From the NCBI RefSeq assembly GCF_013087515.1, contig NZ_JABFCN010000062.1:27776-91775 (forward strand): DNA of 64,000 nucleotides. Direction: 5' to 3'. Shown piece after piece: positions 32,386 to 41,220 of the stretch (positions are counted from its first letter, which is position 1; the number at the start of each line of letters is the position of its first letter). A program made the position numbers and the translations under genes. The notes beneath the pieces are model-generated. The model saw only the letters and a list, made by a program, of their open reading frames with translations. It was not told the DNA's origin and searched no databases. Source of the stretch: Rhizobium sophorae. GTDB taxonomy: Bacteria; Pseudomonadota; Alphaproteobacteria; Rhizobiales; Rhizobiaceae.

Positions 32386-34539
32386 ATGATCAACAATCTT
32401 CATTCCCGTCGCGGCTTCCTCAAAGGTACCGTCCTGGCGACCGGAGGTCTTGTGCTGGCGGTTCAACTGCCACGGATGGGGCGAGCAAACGGCCCAGCGA
32501 GTTCCTCTAAAGAGGCCGCCTTCGCGCCCAACGCCTTCGTGAAAATTGATGAAAGAGGCATCACCCTGATTATGCCACACACTGAGGTGGGGCAGGGTAT
32601 CTATACATCCAGCGCGATGTTGATGGCAGAAGAGCTCGAACTACGGCTTGACCAGTTGAAAGTGGAAGCCGCACCACCGGACCTTGCGAAATATATGGAT
32701 CCCATCCTGTACGACCAAGCGACTGGTGGATCGACGTCAACTCGTTCCGACTGGATGCGGCTACGGCAAGCAGCCGCTACGGCGCGTATAATGCTTGTTG
32801 GAGCGGCGGCCGCCAAGTGGCGGGTCGAACCAGCGCAATGTCGGGTCCATGAGGGGACGATCTACCACGACGCTTCAAATCAATCGTCGACCTACTATGA
32901 CATTGCGGCCGAGGCGGCAAAGCTGCCCGTTCCAGTCGACGTTCCGTTGAAGGACCCATCTCAGTTTAAAATCATCGGAACGCGAGCAAAGAGGCTCGAC
33001 ACTCCCGGCAAAGTCAACGGTTCGGTCGTCTACGGTATGGATATCAGGGTCCCCGGCATGAAATATGCGACACTGGCGATATCTCCGGTGACCGGCGGCC
33101 GTTTCACAAAAATGGACGAAGCTGCGGCTCGTGCCGTGAAGGGCGTCCTCGATATCGTTACGGCCGATAATGCGGCCGTTGCGGTCATCGGCGAACACAT
33201 GTGGGCGGCGAAGCAAGGCCTGGACGCCCTCAATATCGAATGGGACCCGGGTGAAAACGGCGCCGTCACGGTGGACACTATTGTCGCCAAGATGGACCAG
33301 GTATCGCAACAGCCGGGGGTCGTCATCCGCGACGAAAATAAAGCGGTAGACGTAATAGCAAACGCCGCAACAAAGCTTTCAGCAGTTTATCGGTCACCTT
33401 TCCTGTCCCATTCACCGATGGAGCCCCTAAATTGCACCCTGCATATTCAGGATGATCGGGCAGAGGTCTGGGTAGGCACACAGGTGCCTGTCCGCACACA
33501 GAAGGCGGTCGCCGACATCACAGGGCTGCCGGTCGAAAAAGTCACCGTGAACAATCAGCTGATGGGTGGAGCGTTTGGACGCCGGTTGGACGTCGACACC
33601 ATTGAGCTGGCGGCCAAGCTCCTGAAGGACATCCGCTACCCGGTCAAACTGGTCTGGACGCGCGAACAGGACATGACGCACGACTATTACCGGCCATATT
33701 ACTACGACCGGGTGGCGGCAGGCCTCGACAAGGACGGCCGCTTGATTGGCCGCACGCATCGGGTGACCGGGTCCTCCATTTTCGCACGGTGGGCGCCAGC
33801 AGCCTTCAAGAATGGCATCGATCCTGATGCCGTCGATTGCGCGTCGGAGACCCCCTACGATGAAGAGGCCGTTTTTGCGGATTATGTTCGCGACGAGCCA
33901 GCGGGTGTTAATACCAGCTGGTGGAGAGGTGTCGGGGCATCGCACAATCTCTTTGTAGTCGAGAGCTTTGTGGATGAGATGGCGACCGCGACAAAGCAGG
34001 ACCCGCTTGAGTTTCGCCGGAAGATGCTCAAGAAGAATCCGCGAGCACTTGCGGTACTGAACCTTGCTGCCGAGAAAGCAGGCTGGGGTCAAGCATTGCC
34101 GCCGGGAAGGGGTAAGGGCATCAGCCTTCAAGTGGCTTTTGGAAGCTATCTCGCGCACATCCTCGAAATCGAGATCACCGACGAAAAGGAGGTTCGCCTC
34201 GTTCGCTCGGTCATCGCGGTTGATTGCGGCGTTGTGATCAACCCAGACACCGTTGTCGCCCAGATGGAGGGCGGAGTGATCTTTGGCCTGAGCAGCGCGA
34301 TGTTCAATGAGGTCACCTTCACTGATGGAGCTGTCGATCAGACAAACTTCGACACCTATCGGGTACTTCGTATCAACGAGGCACCCAAGGTCGAGGTCTA
34401 TCAGATCAATAGTGGCGAAGCGCCGGGAGGTGTCGGCGAGGCAGGAACGGCCGCTGCAGCTGGGGCACTTGGCAACGCGATCTTTGCGGCAACAGGAAAG
34501 CGGATTCGCTCCTTACCGCTTTCCGGGGCACTTGGCTAA
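32386..34539 (+). CDS. Molybdopterin-binding large subunit of aldehyde/isoquinoline oxidoreductase (IorB-like)
   Basis: A 717-residue protein. Tat signal S-R-R-G-F-L-K-G at ~6-13. The Mo-binding domain shows PHTEVGQGIYTSSAMLMAEEL, the mid-domain GGAFGRRLDVD, and the C-terminal GEAPGGVGEAGTAAAAGALGNAI with the conserved active-site Glu. The order is that of the IorB/aldehyde dehydrogenase (cytochrome-linked) group, with no FAD subunit. Substrate: an aldehyde or N-heterocycle, not determinable. ATG 32386 is preferred over the frame start at 32317 because the Tat signal begins there and GGGGG-rich sequence precedes it. Confidence 0.92.
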   Translation: MINNLHSRRGFLKGTVLATGGLVLAVQLPRMGRANGPASSSKEAAFAPNAFVKIDERGITLIMPHTEVGQGIYTSSAMLMAEELELRLDQLKVEAAPPDLAKYMDPILYDQATGGSTSTRSDWMRLRQAAATARIMLVGAAAAKWRVEPAQCRVHEGTIYHDASNQSSTYYDIAAEAAKLPVPVDVPLKDPSQFKIIGTRAKRLDTPGKVNGSVVYGMDIRVPGMKYATLAISPVTGGRFTKMDEAAARAVKGVLDIVTADNAAVAVIGEHMWAAKQGLDALNIEWDPGENGAVTVDTIVAKMDQVSQQPGVVIRDENKAVDVIANAATKLSAVYRSPFLSHSPMEPLNCTLHIQDDRAEVWVGTQVPVRTQKAVADITGLPVEKVTVNNQLMGGAFGRRLDVDTIELAAKLLKDIRYPVKLVWTREQDMTHDYYRPYYYDRVAAGLDKDGRLIGRTHRVTGSSIFARWAPAAFKNGIDPDAVDCASETPYDEEAVFADYVRDEPAGVNTSWWRGVGASHNLFVVESFVDEMATATKQDPLEFRRKMLKKNPRALAVLNLAAEKAGWGQALPPGRGKGISLQVAFGSYLAHILEIEITDEKEVRLVRSVIAVDCGVVINPDTVVAQMEGGVIFGLSSAMFNEVTFTDGAVDQTNFDTYRVLRINEAPKVEVYQINSGEAPGGVGEAGTAAAAGALGNAIFAATGKRIRSLPLSGALG

Positions 34540-34551
34540 TGCCGCAAAGCC

Positions 34552-34581
34552 TGCAGGCCGCGCGTTGGAGCGCGGCCTGCA
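34552..34581. other. GC-rich 12-bp stem-loop inside the molybdo-enzyme operon
   Basis: Arms TGCAGGCCGCGC and GCGCGGCCTGCA (perfect, 12 bp) around a 6-base loop, 13 bp after the large-subunit stop. No T run follows. It may partly stop transcription or protect the upstream mRNA, lowering expression of the maturation genes relative to the enzyme. Confidence 0.55.
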
Positions 34582-34613
34582 ACACCCCTCGACGAACTTT
34601 CTGGAGAATGGAA

Positions 34614-34922
34614 ATGGACCCGTTGCGATTGGCGGAGGAGTGGTTTCTTTCTGGCCGACAGGTTGCTGTCGCGACAGTTTTGAAGACATGGGGATCTGCA
34701 CCGAGACCAGTCGGCAGCTGTTTGGTTATCGATCAGGAGGGCAACTTTGAGGGGTCGGTCTCGGGCGGCTGCGTTGAGGGCGAGGTCATCTCGCAAGCGA
34801 TGTCGGTGATTGAGACCGGCCGTCCCACTCTTCTTGATTTCGGCGTTGCGGACGAAACGGCATGGCGCGTCGGCCTTTCATGCGGGGGCAGAATCGAAGT
34901 CTTTGTGGAGAGGGTCGACTGA
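34614..34922 (+). CDS. XdhC/CoxI-family maturation protein, N-terminal domain as separate gene
   Basis: A 102-residue protein equal to the N-terminal domain of XdhC: VATVLKTWGSAPRPVGSCLVIDQEGNFEGSVSGGCVEGEV and a C-terminal LSCGGRIEVFVERV. XdhC family proteins bind and sulfurate Mo-cofactor and insert it in xanthine-oxidase-type enzymes. ATG 34614 (GGAG upstream) is preferred to ATG 34608. Its TGA overlaps the ATG of the next gene, which encodes the other half. Confidence 0.88.
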   Translation: MDPLRLAEEWFLSGRQVAVATVLKTWGSAPRPVGSCLVIDQEGNFEGSVSGGCVEGEVISQAMSVIETGRPTLLDFGVADETAWRVGLSCGGRIEVFVERVD

Positions 34923-35617
34923 TGCAATTCTCCGAACTTACAAAGGCAAACAAGCTCAGGGCCGGTCGTACGCCGATTGTGGAGATTGTAGACCTAAGAT
35001 CGGGCAACCAAACTCTTCATCTGGATCGAATTCCAGAGAACGATCCCCTTCGCTTCGAGATTGAGATCGCCTTAAATGACGGGGTCTCTCGCCGGGTGTC
35101 AGTGGGAACGGAAAACTACTTTCTCAGAGTTCACGTCCCCAGAAAGCGCATCGTCATCGTCGGGGCCGTCCACATAACCCAGCACCTCGCTCCGATGGCA
35201 TCTGCGACAGGCTTGGAAGTTCTAATCATCGACCCTCGTGAAGCGTTTGCTTCCGCTGCAAGATTTCCCGATGCGGCGATATATTCGCTTTGGCCGGATG
35301 AGGCGTTCGCTGCCATTCAACTCGATAAATCGACTGCAGTCATTGCGGTCACCCACGATCCGAAAATCGATGACCCGGCGATTGTTGCCGCGCTCTCGCA
35401 CGGTTGCTTTTATGTGGGTGCTCTCGGAAGCAGAAAGACACACGCTGCTCGTCTTGATCGATTCCAAAGTTACGGGTTCTCTCGCGAGCAGCTTCTGTCT
35501 ATCCGGGCGCCCATCGGCTTGGATATCGGTGCTCGTACGCCAGCGGAGATCGCTGTGTCGATCCTCGCCGAAGTCATCGCGTTTCAGGCGGGCAGGGTAG
35601 GTAGGGAGCTGATCTGA
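34922..35617 (+). CDS. XdhC-family protein, C-terminal Rossmann domain as separate gene
   Basis: A 231-residue protein with an N-terminal adaptor region and the XdhC_C Rossmann domain: IVIVGAVHITQHLAPMA (~76-92), LIIDPREAFASAARFPDA, AVIAVTHDPKIDDPAI, FYVGALGSRKTHAARL and IGLDIGARTPAEIAVSI. Usually this is fused to the domain encoded by the preceding gene. Starts within the upstream stop (TGATG) and itself overlaps the next start the same way, so the three genes are translationally coupled. Confidence 0.9.
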   Translation: MQFSELTKANKLRAGRTPIVEIVDLRSGNQTLHLDRIPENDPLRFEIEIALNDGVSRRVSVGTENYFLRVHVPRKRIVIVGAVHITQHLAPMASATGLEVLIIDPREAFASAARFPDAAIYSLWPDEAFAAIQLDKSTAVIAVTHDPKIDDPAIVAALSHGCFYVGALGSRKTHAARLDRFQSYGFSREQLLSIRAPIGLDIGARTPAEIAVSILAEVIAFQAGRVGRELI

Positions 35618-36669
35618 TGTTCGGTATCATGGAAACCAGAACAGCTCTCGGAGCTATCTTGGCACACAAGGTCAGTGCGGAAGGCAGAACTTTTCAAAAG
35701 GGACACAAGCTTACCCCCGAAAATCTGAGTTTCCTTGGCTCTTTGGGAATCTCACAGGTCACGGCACACCGTATTGAACCTGACGAGGTTGACGAGGAGA
35801 GTGCCGCAGATCTTGTTGGTAGGGCGATTGGTGCAGAACACATGAGGATTGCCCCGGCCGTGGGTGGTCGGATGAACTTCTACAGCCAAGTGGATGGACT
35901 ATTCATCGCCGACAAAAAGTTAGTCGACATTTTCAACAGCATTGACCACGCCATCACGTTCGCTTCCTTGGCAGATCGCATCTCCGTAAAGGCGGGAGAG
36001 ATGATCGCCACCGTGAAAATCATCCCGCTCGCGGTTTCGAGAGCGGCGGTCGAAGCTGCAGCGTCGGTCGCAAAGATAGGGTGCATGATCAAGGTCATGC
36101 CGTTCCGTCGCCACACGGTCAGTTTGATCGCCACTCAGTTGCCCAGCCTATCCGAAAAAACGATGAGCAAGACAGCTCGCATCCTTGGTGGTCGGCTCAT
36201 GGAGAGGAACAGCCTGCTTCTGTCTGAAACACGGGTGGCTCATTCCGCGGACGCAGTTGCCGCGGCGTTGAAAGTAGAGATCGAGACGCGCCCGCCCAGT
36301 GACCACATGATTGTCATCTTTGGGGCTTCCGCCGTTGTCGACAATAACGATGTAATTCCGGAAGCCATACGTTTGGCAGGTGGGGCGGTCGAACGCGTTG
36401 GCATGCCTGTAGACCCAGGTAATCTCCTGGTTCTCGGCAGGGTCGGCGATATTCCTGTGATCGGTGCGCCTGGTTGCGCTCGCAGTTCGTCTGAAAACGG
36501 ACTGGATTGGGTCCTGGACAGGTTGATCGCGGGCGATCACCTCGATGGCCTGGATATCAGTCGAATGGGGGTGGGAGGTTTGCTCAAGGAAATCTCCGCC
36601 CGCCCGCAACTACGTGAAGAGCCAGTTCGAGACGCTCATTTTCTGGATGAAGAGGCGGCAAGCGCGTAA
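35617..36669 (+). CDS. Molybdopterin-binding protein (MoeA/Mog-domain-like)
   Basis: A 350-residue protein. The C-terminal half carries a MoCF-like domain (PSDHMIVIFGASAVVDNNDVIPEAIRLAGG, then MPVDPGNLLVLGRVGDIPVIGAPGCARS). Proteins of this kind accompany XdhC and MobA-like transferases. It probably hands Mo-cofactor on during maturation of the hydroxylase encoded upstream. Start overlaps the XdhC stop. Last gene of the operon; LysR follows after 85 bp. Confidence 0.85.
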   Translation: MFGIMETRTALGAILAHKVSAEGRTFQKGHKLTPENLSFLGSLGISQVTAHRIEPDEVDEESAADLVGRAIGAEHMRIAPAVGGRMNFYSQVDGLFIADKKLVDIFNSIDHAITFASLADRISVKAGEMIATVKIIPLAVSRAAVEAAASVAKIGCMIKVMPFRRHTVSLIATQLPSLSEKTMSKTARILGGRLMERNSLLLSETRVAHSADAVAAALKVEIETRPPSDHMIVIFGASAVVDNNDVIPEAIRLAGGAVERVGMPVDPGNLLVLGRVGDIPVIGAPGCARSSSENGLDWVLDRLIAGDHLDGLDISRMGVGGLLKEISARPQLREEPVRDAHFLDEEAASA

Positions 36670-36754
36670 ATTGCGCGACACGACGGGATTCGCCAATTCG
36701 CTCGCGGGCGAGGAGAGTACGAGACCGAATGGTTTTCTATCAGACTCATCCGCT

Positions 36755-37663
36755 ATGAAGTCACTCGATCCTCTCGCCGGTGTTTCGGTATTTCTGAAGG
36801 TTGCCGAAACACTCAATTTCTCGCGGGCAGCCGAACAGCTTGGCATGTCAAAGGCGACGGTCAGTGTGCAGCTGCAAGAGCTGGAGAAGCGATTGGGTGT
36901 GCGCCTCGTCCAGAGGAACACCAGGAGTGTGGCTCTCACTGAAGCGGGGGACACCTATCGGCAGTCCCTTGGTGACCTGCTTGGACAGGTAAACGAGGCT
37001 GAAATCAATGCAAAGGCTCTGCAAGACGGGACGTCAGGGCAAATCCGGCTCTCTGTCTCACCTGATCTCGGGCAGAGGTATCTATCGGGCGCCGTTGCCG
37101 ATTTTTCTCAGCTTTATCCTGAGATCGACATTTTTATGGACTTCTCGCTCGAGCCTGTCGATCTGGTTGAACGCGGAATGGACTTGGCCGTTCGGAGTAC
37201 AATCGCCAATGAGCAGAGCTTGATCGTACGTCGGCTCGCGACGACGAGCTTGGTGGTCTGCGCTTCTCCCGGCTATCTCAGGGGTCGACATGACATTGTT
37301 GTGCCGACCGATCTTCTAGACCACCGGCTTCTCCATTTTTCCCCTTTGCGTTGGGGCAGGGAATGGCACTTTCAAAAATCTGAACAGCACGAGAAAGTTT
37401 CCATCCCGCCTCGAATCGAAGCGAACGATAGCATTGGACTGAAAGAAGCAGCGATACGGGGCGCAGGTATAACCCTACTGCCTCGATACTTGGTAACCGA
37501 CGAGCTTCGTAACGGCCAACTGGTCGAGATCTTGGAGGACTGGGTGACCGCCAAACTAGAGATCAACGCTGTTTTTCCCGCCAATCGGCACATTAGTGCA
37601 AAAGTGAAAGCGCTTGTTGCGCACCTTTCAAAGGCTCTTCGTCATGCATTCGAGCCTTTGTGA
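36755..37663 (+). CDS. LysR-family transcriptional regulator
   Basis: A 302-residue LTTR with HTH F-L-K-V-A-E-T-L-N-F-S-R-A-A-E-Q-L at ~12-28 followed by SKATVSVQLQELEKRLG, then the substrate-binding domain from ~90 (GQIRLSVSPDLGQRYL). It belongs to the CrgA/AaeR-like group with a Ser-Lys recognition helix. ATG 36755 chosen; the frame opens 210 bp earlier inside the preceding gene. It may regulate the molybdo-enzyme operon upstream, but no divergent promoter supports this. Confidence 0.92.
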   Translation: MKSLDPLAGVSVFLKVAETLNFSRAAEQLGMSKATVSVQLQELEKRLGVRLVQRNTRSVALTEAGDTYRQSLGDLLGQVNEAEINAKALQDGTSGQIRLSVSPDLGQRYLSGAVADFSQLYPEIDIFMDFSLEPVDLVERGMDLAVRSTIANEQSLIVRRLATTSLVVCASPGYLRGRHDIVVPTDLLDHRLLHFSPLRWGREWHFQKSEQHEKVSIPPRIEANDSIGLKEAAIRGAGITLLPRYLVTDELRNGQLVEILEDWVTAKLEINAVFPANRHISAKVKALVAHLSKALRHAFEPL

Positions 37664-37676
37664 CGATCATGCAGGA

Positions 37677-38498
37677 CTATTTCATCAGGCCGATAGTCGT
37701 CAAAAGTGCCTTGGCCACCAAGTCCAACATCAGGCGAGCTTCGTTAACAGCGCCCTCTTCGTGTATTTTTTCTACCGCCTCCACAGACATGGGCGGCTCC
37801 TTGCCTAGCTGAGAAGAAACGCGTTGCAAAACCGGGATCGTCTTTTCAAATGTTTCCTGGAGGATCCCGTCAATGACGTCCCTCGGCAAGGGGGACGTCT
37901 GCCCGCTCAGGGAAATGATTCGCGATTCCCGTGAAGGACGTTCGTGGGCGTGAACAACGCGATGGCGCTCACGAAGCCTACGCTCGAAGGTCTTTTTAAA
38001 GGCCTTTTCAAACGTCTTTGTCTGATCCGCAATTGTGATGCCGCAGTCTCTCCCGACATGGCTTAGAAATTTTAGGAACTCGCAGGTCCGATCTTGGACG
38101 ATGTAAAGCTCACCCGACCGAAGGCTCTGGCTGTGGATCTGCCAGGCCATCGCAAGCTCCTGCGGACCGGAATTAAGGATTTTCCGATATTTAGCAACGT
38201 ACTGATACGCCAGAATTCGGTCGAGAATCTGGGAGAGTTCATCAAGAAGGACGACCCAGTATCTCTCGAGGCTATCAAAGTTGAGAGCGTTATTGGGCGA
38301 GACCCGCTTTAGCAGAAATTTCTTCGTCTCGTCGGACGGCATGAGCCCAGAAGCTGAGGCTCGTTCACAGGCCGTCTGTATAACGTCCGTCATCAGTTGC
38401 GCGAGCTTCCCCGTGCTCTCGGACGTCAAAGGTGGCAGATCTCCGCTGCCGCCCGCGTCATTCGTATTACCGCCTATCGGGTCTCCACTCTCTGTCAT
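37677..38498 (-). CDS. Hypothetical protein, 273 aa
   Basis: Not recognised. Gly/Asp/Ser-rich N-terminal ~28 residues, then all-helical sequence with many Leu/Arg/Glu; Arg-His-rich patch FERRLRERHRVVHAHERPSRESR near residue 170 could bind nucleic acid or be a linker. No signal peptide or membrane helix. It is 28 bp downstream of the ICMT-family gene, suggesting one operon with it and the cupin gene. Confidence 0.6.
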   Translation of the reverse strand: MTESGDPIGGNTNDAGGSGDLPPLTSESTGKLAQLMTDVIQTACERASASGLMPSDETKKFLLKRVSPNNALNFDSLERYWVVLLDELSQILDRILAYQYVAKYRKILNSGPQELAMAWQIHSQSLRSGELYIVQDRTCEFLKFLSHVGRDCGITIADQTKTFEKAFKKTFERRLRERHRVVHAHERPSRESRIISLSGQTSPLPRDVIDGILQETFEKTIPVLQRVSSQLGKEPPMSVEAVEKIHEEGAVNEARLMLDLVAKALLTTIGLMK

Positions 38499-38526
38499 TG
38501 TGCCCTGTTTGCTTATAGCGACGGCC

Positions 38527-39054
38527 CTAACGGTAGGACGAGAACCGCTGCGCCATTACGGCTTCTTCCTGCCGGATGCGGATCGTAAGTGGTATTAGAT
38601 AAAGTGGAAGACCGATAGTGAGCGTCCAGAAGGCGTTGAGCGCAAGCCCGAACCCGACTAGCTCTGGGAGGATGTTCAAGAAGTAGTTCGGATGCCGAAC
38701 GAACGAAAACAGGCCGCTCTTCACCAAACGATGTGTCCCGCTGAGGATAATCTTGATCGTCCAAAGATCGCCGAGTGACCGTATGACAGACACCAACACC
38801 AACGCCGCTGCGATGTAGATGGCTACCCCAACAATCGACAATGTCGAGTTTATGTTGCCCGACCGCAGCGATGCCTCGAAGATCGCAGAGAGATAATACA
38901 GCACATGGGAGACAGCCAGCATGATGCTGTTCAACGCGCCGTATTCAATTGCTCCGTGAGCTTTCAAGGCTCGTTCGTGACGGGCTGAGATGAAGACTGT
39001 CGCGATCCTCCAGCAGAAGGCGACAACGATGAATCCTATGAGTGGAAGCGACAT
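38527..39054 (-). CDS. Isoprenylcysteine carboxyl methyltransferase-family membrane protein
   Basis: A 175-residue protein with about four membrane segments and the ICMT/PEMT signature near the end: L-V-K-S-G-L-F-S-F-V-R-H-P-N-Y-F-L-N, then the C-terminal IRIRQEEAVMAQRF. These residues bind S-adenosylmethionine in ICMT-like enzymes. Bacterial members methylate unknown lipids or small molecules. ATG 39054 follows AAAGGA. 27 bp after the cupin gene. Confidence 0.88.
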   Translation of the reverse strand: MSLPLIGFIVVAFCWRIATVFISARHERALKAHGAIEYGALNSIMLAVSHVLYYLSAIFEASLRSGNINSTLSIVGVAIYIAAALVLVSVIRSLGDLWTIKIILSGTHRLVKSGLFSFVRHPNYFLNILPELVGFGLALNAFWTLTIGLPLYLIPLTIRIRQEEAVMAQRFSSYR

Positions 39055-39081
39055 TTCAGTCCTTTGGAGCAGCAAGTTCGA

Positions 39082-39510
39082 TTACAGAAAACGCAGGCCA
39101 AAGCGCTCTGCGATTGTTTCGGGCGCTTCACCGCGACCTGATGCGATTTCGACGAAGAATTGCTCAAATCCTCCCGGTGTCAATATGACCATAACCCTAG
39201 CCTCGTCATCGCCGACATTCTCTATCCGATGGGGAATTCCGCGGGGCAGAAATGCGATCCCATCCGTTGCAAGCCTCTGATGCTTGTCACCGCACCGGAA
39301 GCAGACGGTGCCGCTCAAAACACGAAAGGTCTCGTCTTCCCGTTCATGAAGGTGGAGAGGCGTAGCGTCGCCGGGACGGAGTATGACTTCCATGATCGAC
39401 ATCACGGCTCCGCTAGCTTCGCCTGATATCCTTATAATGTTGGTGCCAAACGCTTCGACCCGCACTCCATCGAGCGGATTTGAAAAGATAGCGGCGCTTT
39501 TTTCAGACAT
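39082..39510 (-). CDS. Cupin-domain protein
   Basis: A 142-residue single-domain cupin: motif 1 PLHLHEREDETFRVLSG (metal-ligand His pair and Glu), motif 2 PRGIPHRIENVG with the third His. Start ATG 39510 has GGAG seven bases upstream. Function not assignable; small cupins of this type can be quercetinase-like or isomerases. First gene of the cupin / ICMT / unknown unit; divergent from the GNAT gene. Confidence 0.88.
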   Translation of the reverse strand: MSEKSAAIFSNPLDGVRVEAFGTNIIRISGEASGAVMSIMEVILRPGDATPLHLHEREDETFRVLSGTVCFRCGDKHQRLATDGIAFLPRGIPHRIENVGDDEARVMVILTPGGFEQFFVEIASGRGEAPETIAERFGLRFL

Positions 39511-39665
39511 CGATTGCTCCATGATTTTTGCGGACCATAAGAGGTCGGCTCGACGTCGATAAGTACGCTTTTCTAAACAGCATGTTTACGGGAAGCCCCG
39601 CCTTTCGCCTTGAACTCGTTGAGAAATAGTTCTTTCTCGCTTAGAAGAGAACGCGAGAGAACCGT

Positions 39666-40538
39666 ATGAACATCCAGCCAACGAAAATTGAGGCAAACAT
39701 CTCGAGGACAATCCGCTCAATCGAGGCCGAAGCATGGATGGACATGCTGGATGCCGCACCGCCGTCGGTTCGGAAGCAGTTGGGGATCGAGACTTTCCGG
39801 AGCGACAATGCGTGCTTTCTAGCCTGCCGTCAGCTTCCTGCCGTCCCCTTCAATCGGGGATTTGCCGTTGGTCCGCAGTGGTCGGCTAACGACAAGGAGA
39901 TGGCAGAAGGGTTGCGATGGCTGGATCGCAACGCATCGAAAACGTGGGTAATCCAAGTTGACGAGGAGGGTTTCAACCCTTCCAGTGCCGCGCTGTCCCG
40001 GATGGGGATCATACAGAAGGACAGTGGTTGGATAAAATTTTTCTCCAAAACGGTCCCTCGCATTGTGCCGAACGAACCCAGGATCGAAATAGCGGACGGC
40101 GGCCGCAAGGCGACCGACTTCGCCAACGTGATCAACGCGGCGTATGGCTTCCCAATGGCGACCTTCGAGTGGTTCAAGGCGCTCGCCAGCCGGGACAGAT
40201 GGACCTGCTATGTCGCGTATGCCGATGATGAGCCTTGCTCAGCAGGAGCGGCTTTCTTCGGATCTGCTGGGGCATGGTTCGGCATCGATGCGACTCTTGC
40301 CACCGCGAGAGGGAAGGGCCTCCAGTCAGCAATGATAGCGCGGCGGTTACGCGATGTAGGGGACAAGGGAGCCGTCATCGCAATGGCCGAGACTGGCCGA
40401 CCTGCAACCGTCGATAGTCCGTTGGGCACGAGCTTTAGGAATTATCAGCGGGCGGGCTTCGAGGTTCAGCACTATTCGGCGAATTTTGCTCGGGATCCGA
40501 ACGCCACGCGCAGTGCAACGCCCGTTTTTATGATGTGA
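39666..40538 (+). CDS. GNAT-family N-acetyltransferase
   Basis: A 290-residue two-part GNAT. The N-terminal half (to ~135) is a degenerate domain; the C-terminal half holds the acetyl-CoA site (ATARGKGLQSAMIARRLRDV, with R-G-K-G-L-Q-S pyrophosphate loop at ~219) and the terminal SFRNYQRAGFEV. Substrate unknown. ATG 39666 is preceded by GAGAGAAC. Followed by a good hairpin terminator. Confidence 0.85.
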   Translation: MNIQPTKIEANISRTIRSIEAEAWMDMLDAAPPSVRKQLGIETFRSDNACFLACRQLPAVPFNRGFAVGPQWSANDKEMAEGLRWLDRNASKTWVIQVDEEGFNPSSAALSRMGIIQKDSGWIKFFSKTVPRIVPNEPRIEIADGGRKATDFANVINAAYGFPMATFEWFKALASRDRWTCYVAYADDEPCSAGAAFFGSAGAWFGIDATLATARGKGLQSAMIARRLRDVGDKGAVIAMAETGRPATVDSPLGTSFRNYQRAGFEVQHYSANFARDPNATRSATPVFMM

Positions 40539-40567
40539 AGAAGCGCACCCTGACGGTACGCTTCTTC
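40537..40567. terminator. Bidirectional hairpin between convergent genes
   Basis: Arms GAAGAAGCG (40537-40545) and CGCTTCTTC (40559-40567) with an extra ACC/GGT inner pair. The downstream TTC repeat on plus and GAAG/ACATCA on minus make it a plausible shared terminator for the GNAT gene and the FMN reductase. Confidence 0.55.
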
Positions 40568-40578
40568 TTCGACCGGAA

Positions 40579-41154
40579 CTACTGAGCGGGCTGACGCATT
40601 GGCTTCAGGGCGACCGCCCACTTGTGCAGTTCCCCCAGGAGCGTGGTCGTTCCAGAGGTCACTGCTTCGTTAGGGGTGAAAATTCCTTCGTCATTGATGA
40701 ACTGGGTATAGAAAGGCACCGGAACCGGCTGGTTGATTGCCACCACGTTCACGTTTCCCAGCAACTGACGAAGTTCCTGGGAGCCGCGTAGGCCGCCGGA
40801 AACGCCGCCATAGCTGACGATTGCTGCGGGCTTGTAGGTCCACTCGTGGAATAGGCACTGGATTGCATTCACGAGGGCTGCCGAAACGAAGTAGTCATAC
40901 TCCGGCGCAACAAACAAAAACGCGTCAGCTGAGGCTACGCTTTCGCTCCATCGCTTAGTATGTTCGTGCTCATACTTTCGCATTGCCGGATGGGCTGGTT
41001 CATCCAGAAGCGGCAGGGCGAAATCTGCGAGATCCACCAGCTCGACGTCGAACTGGCCGTGTTCCTTGGCGAATTGTTCGACCCATTTTGCCACCGTCGG
41101 ACCGTTGCGGCCCGGCCGAGTGCTGCCGATTATAATGTTCAACTTAAGTGCCAT
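40579..41154 (-). CDS. NADPH-dependent FMN reductase (flavodoxin-like)
   Basis: A 191-residue flavodoxin-fold protein: I-I-G-S-T-R-P-G-R-N-G at ~8-18 binds FMN phosphate, PEYDYFVSAALVNAI at ~84 and YGGVSGGLRG at ~115 complete the FMN pocket (azoreductase / chromate-reductase family). Reduces quinones or azo compounds by two-electron transfer. AAAGG precedes ATG 41154. 66 bp downstream of hemerythrin stop? No: it is downstream in position but each has its own start; the hemerythrin gene lies upstream on the same strand, so they may be cotranscribed. Confidence 0.9.
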   Translation of the reverse strand: MALKLNIIIGSTRPGRNGPTVAKWVEQFAKEHGQFDVELVDLADFALPLLDEPAHPAMRKYEHEHTKRWSESVASADAFLFVAPEYDYFVSAALVNAIQCLFHEWTYKPAAIVSYGGVSGGLRGSQELRQLLGNVNVVAINQPVPVPFYTQFINDEGIFTPNEAVTSGTTTLLGELHKWAVALKPMRQPAQ

Positions 41155-41220
41155 GTGGTTACCTTTCTGGCGTCAAAGGACCCTTAAAGTCCGGTTCGGA
41201 TTTTCTGAAGGGTGATCTCG

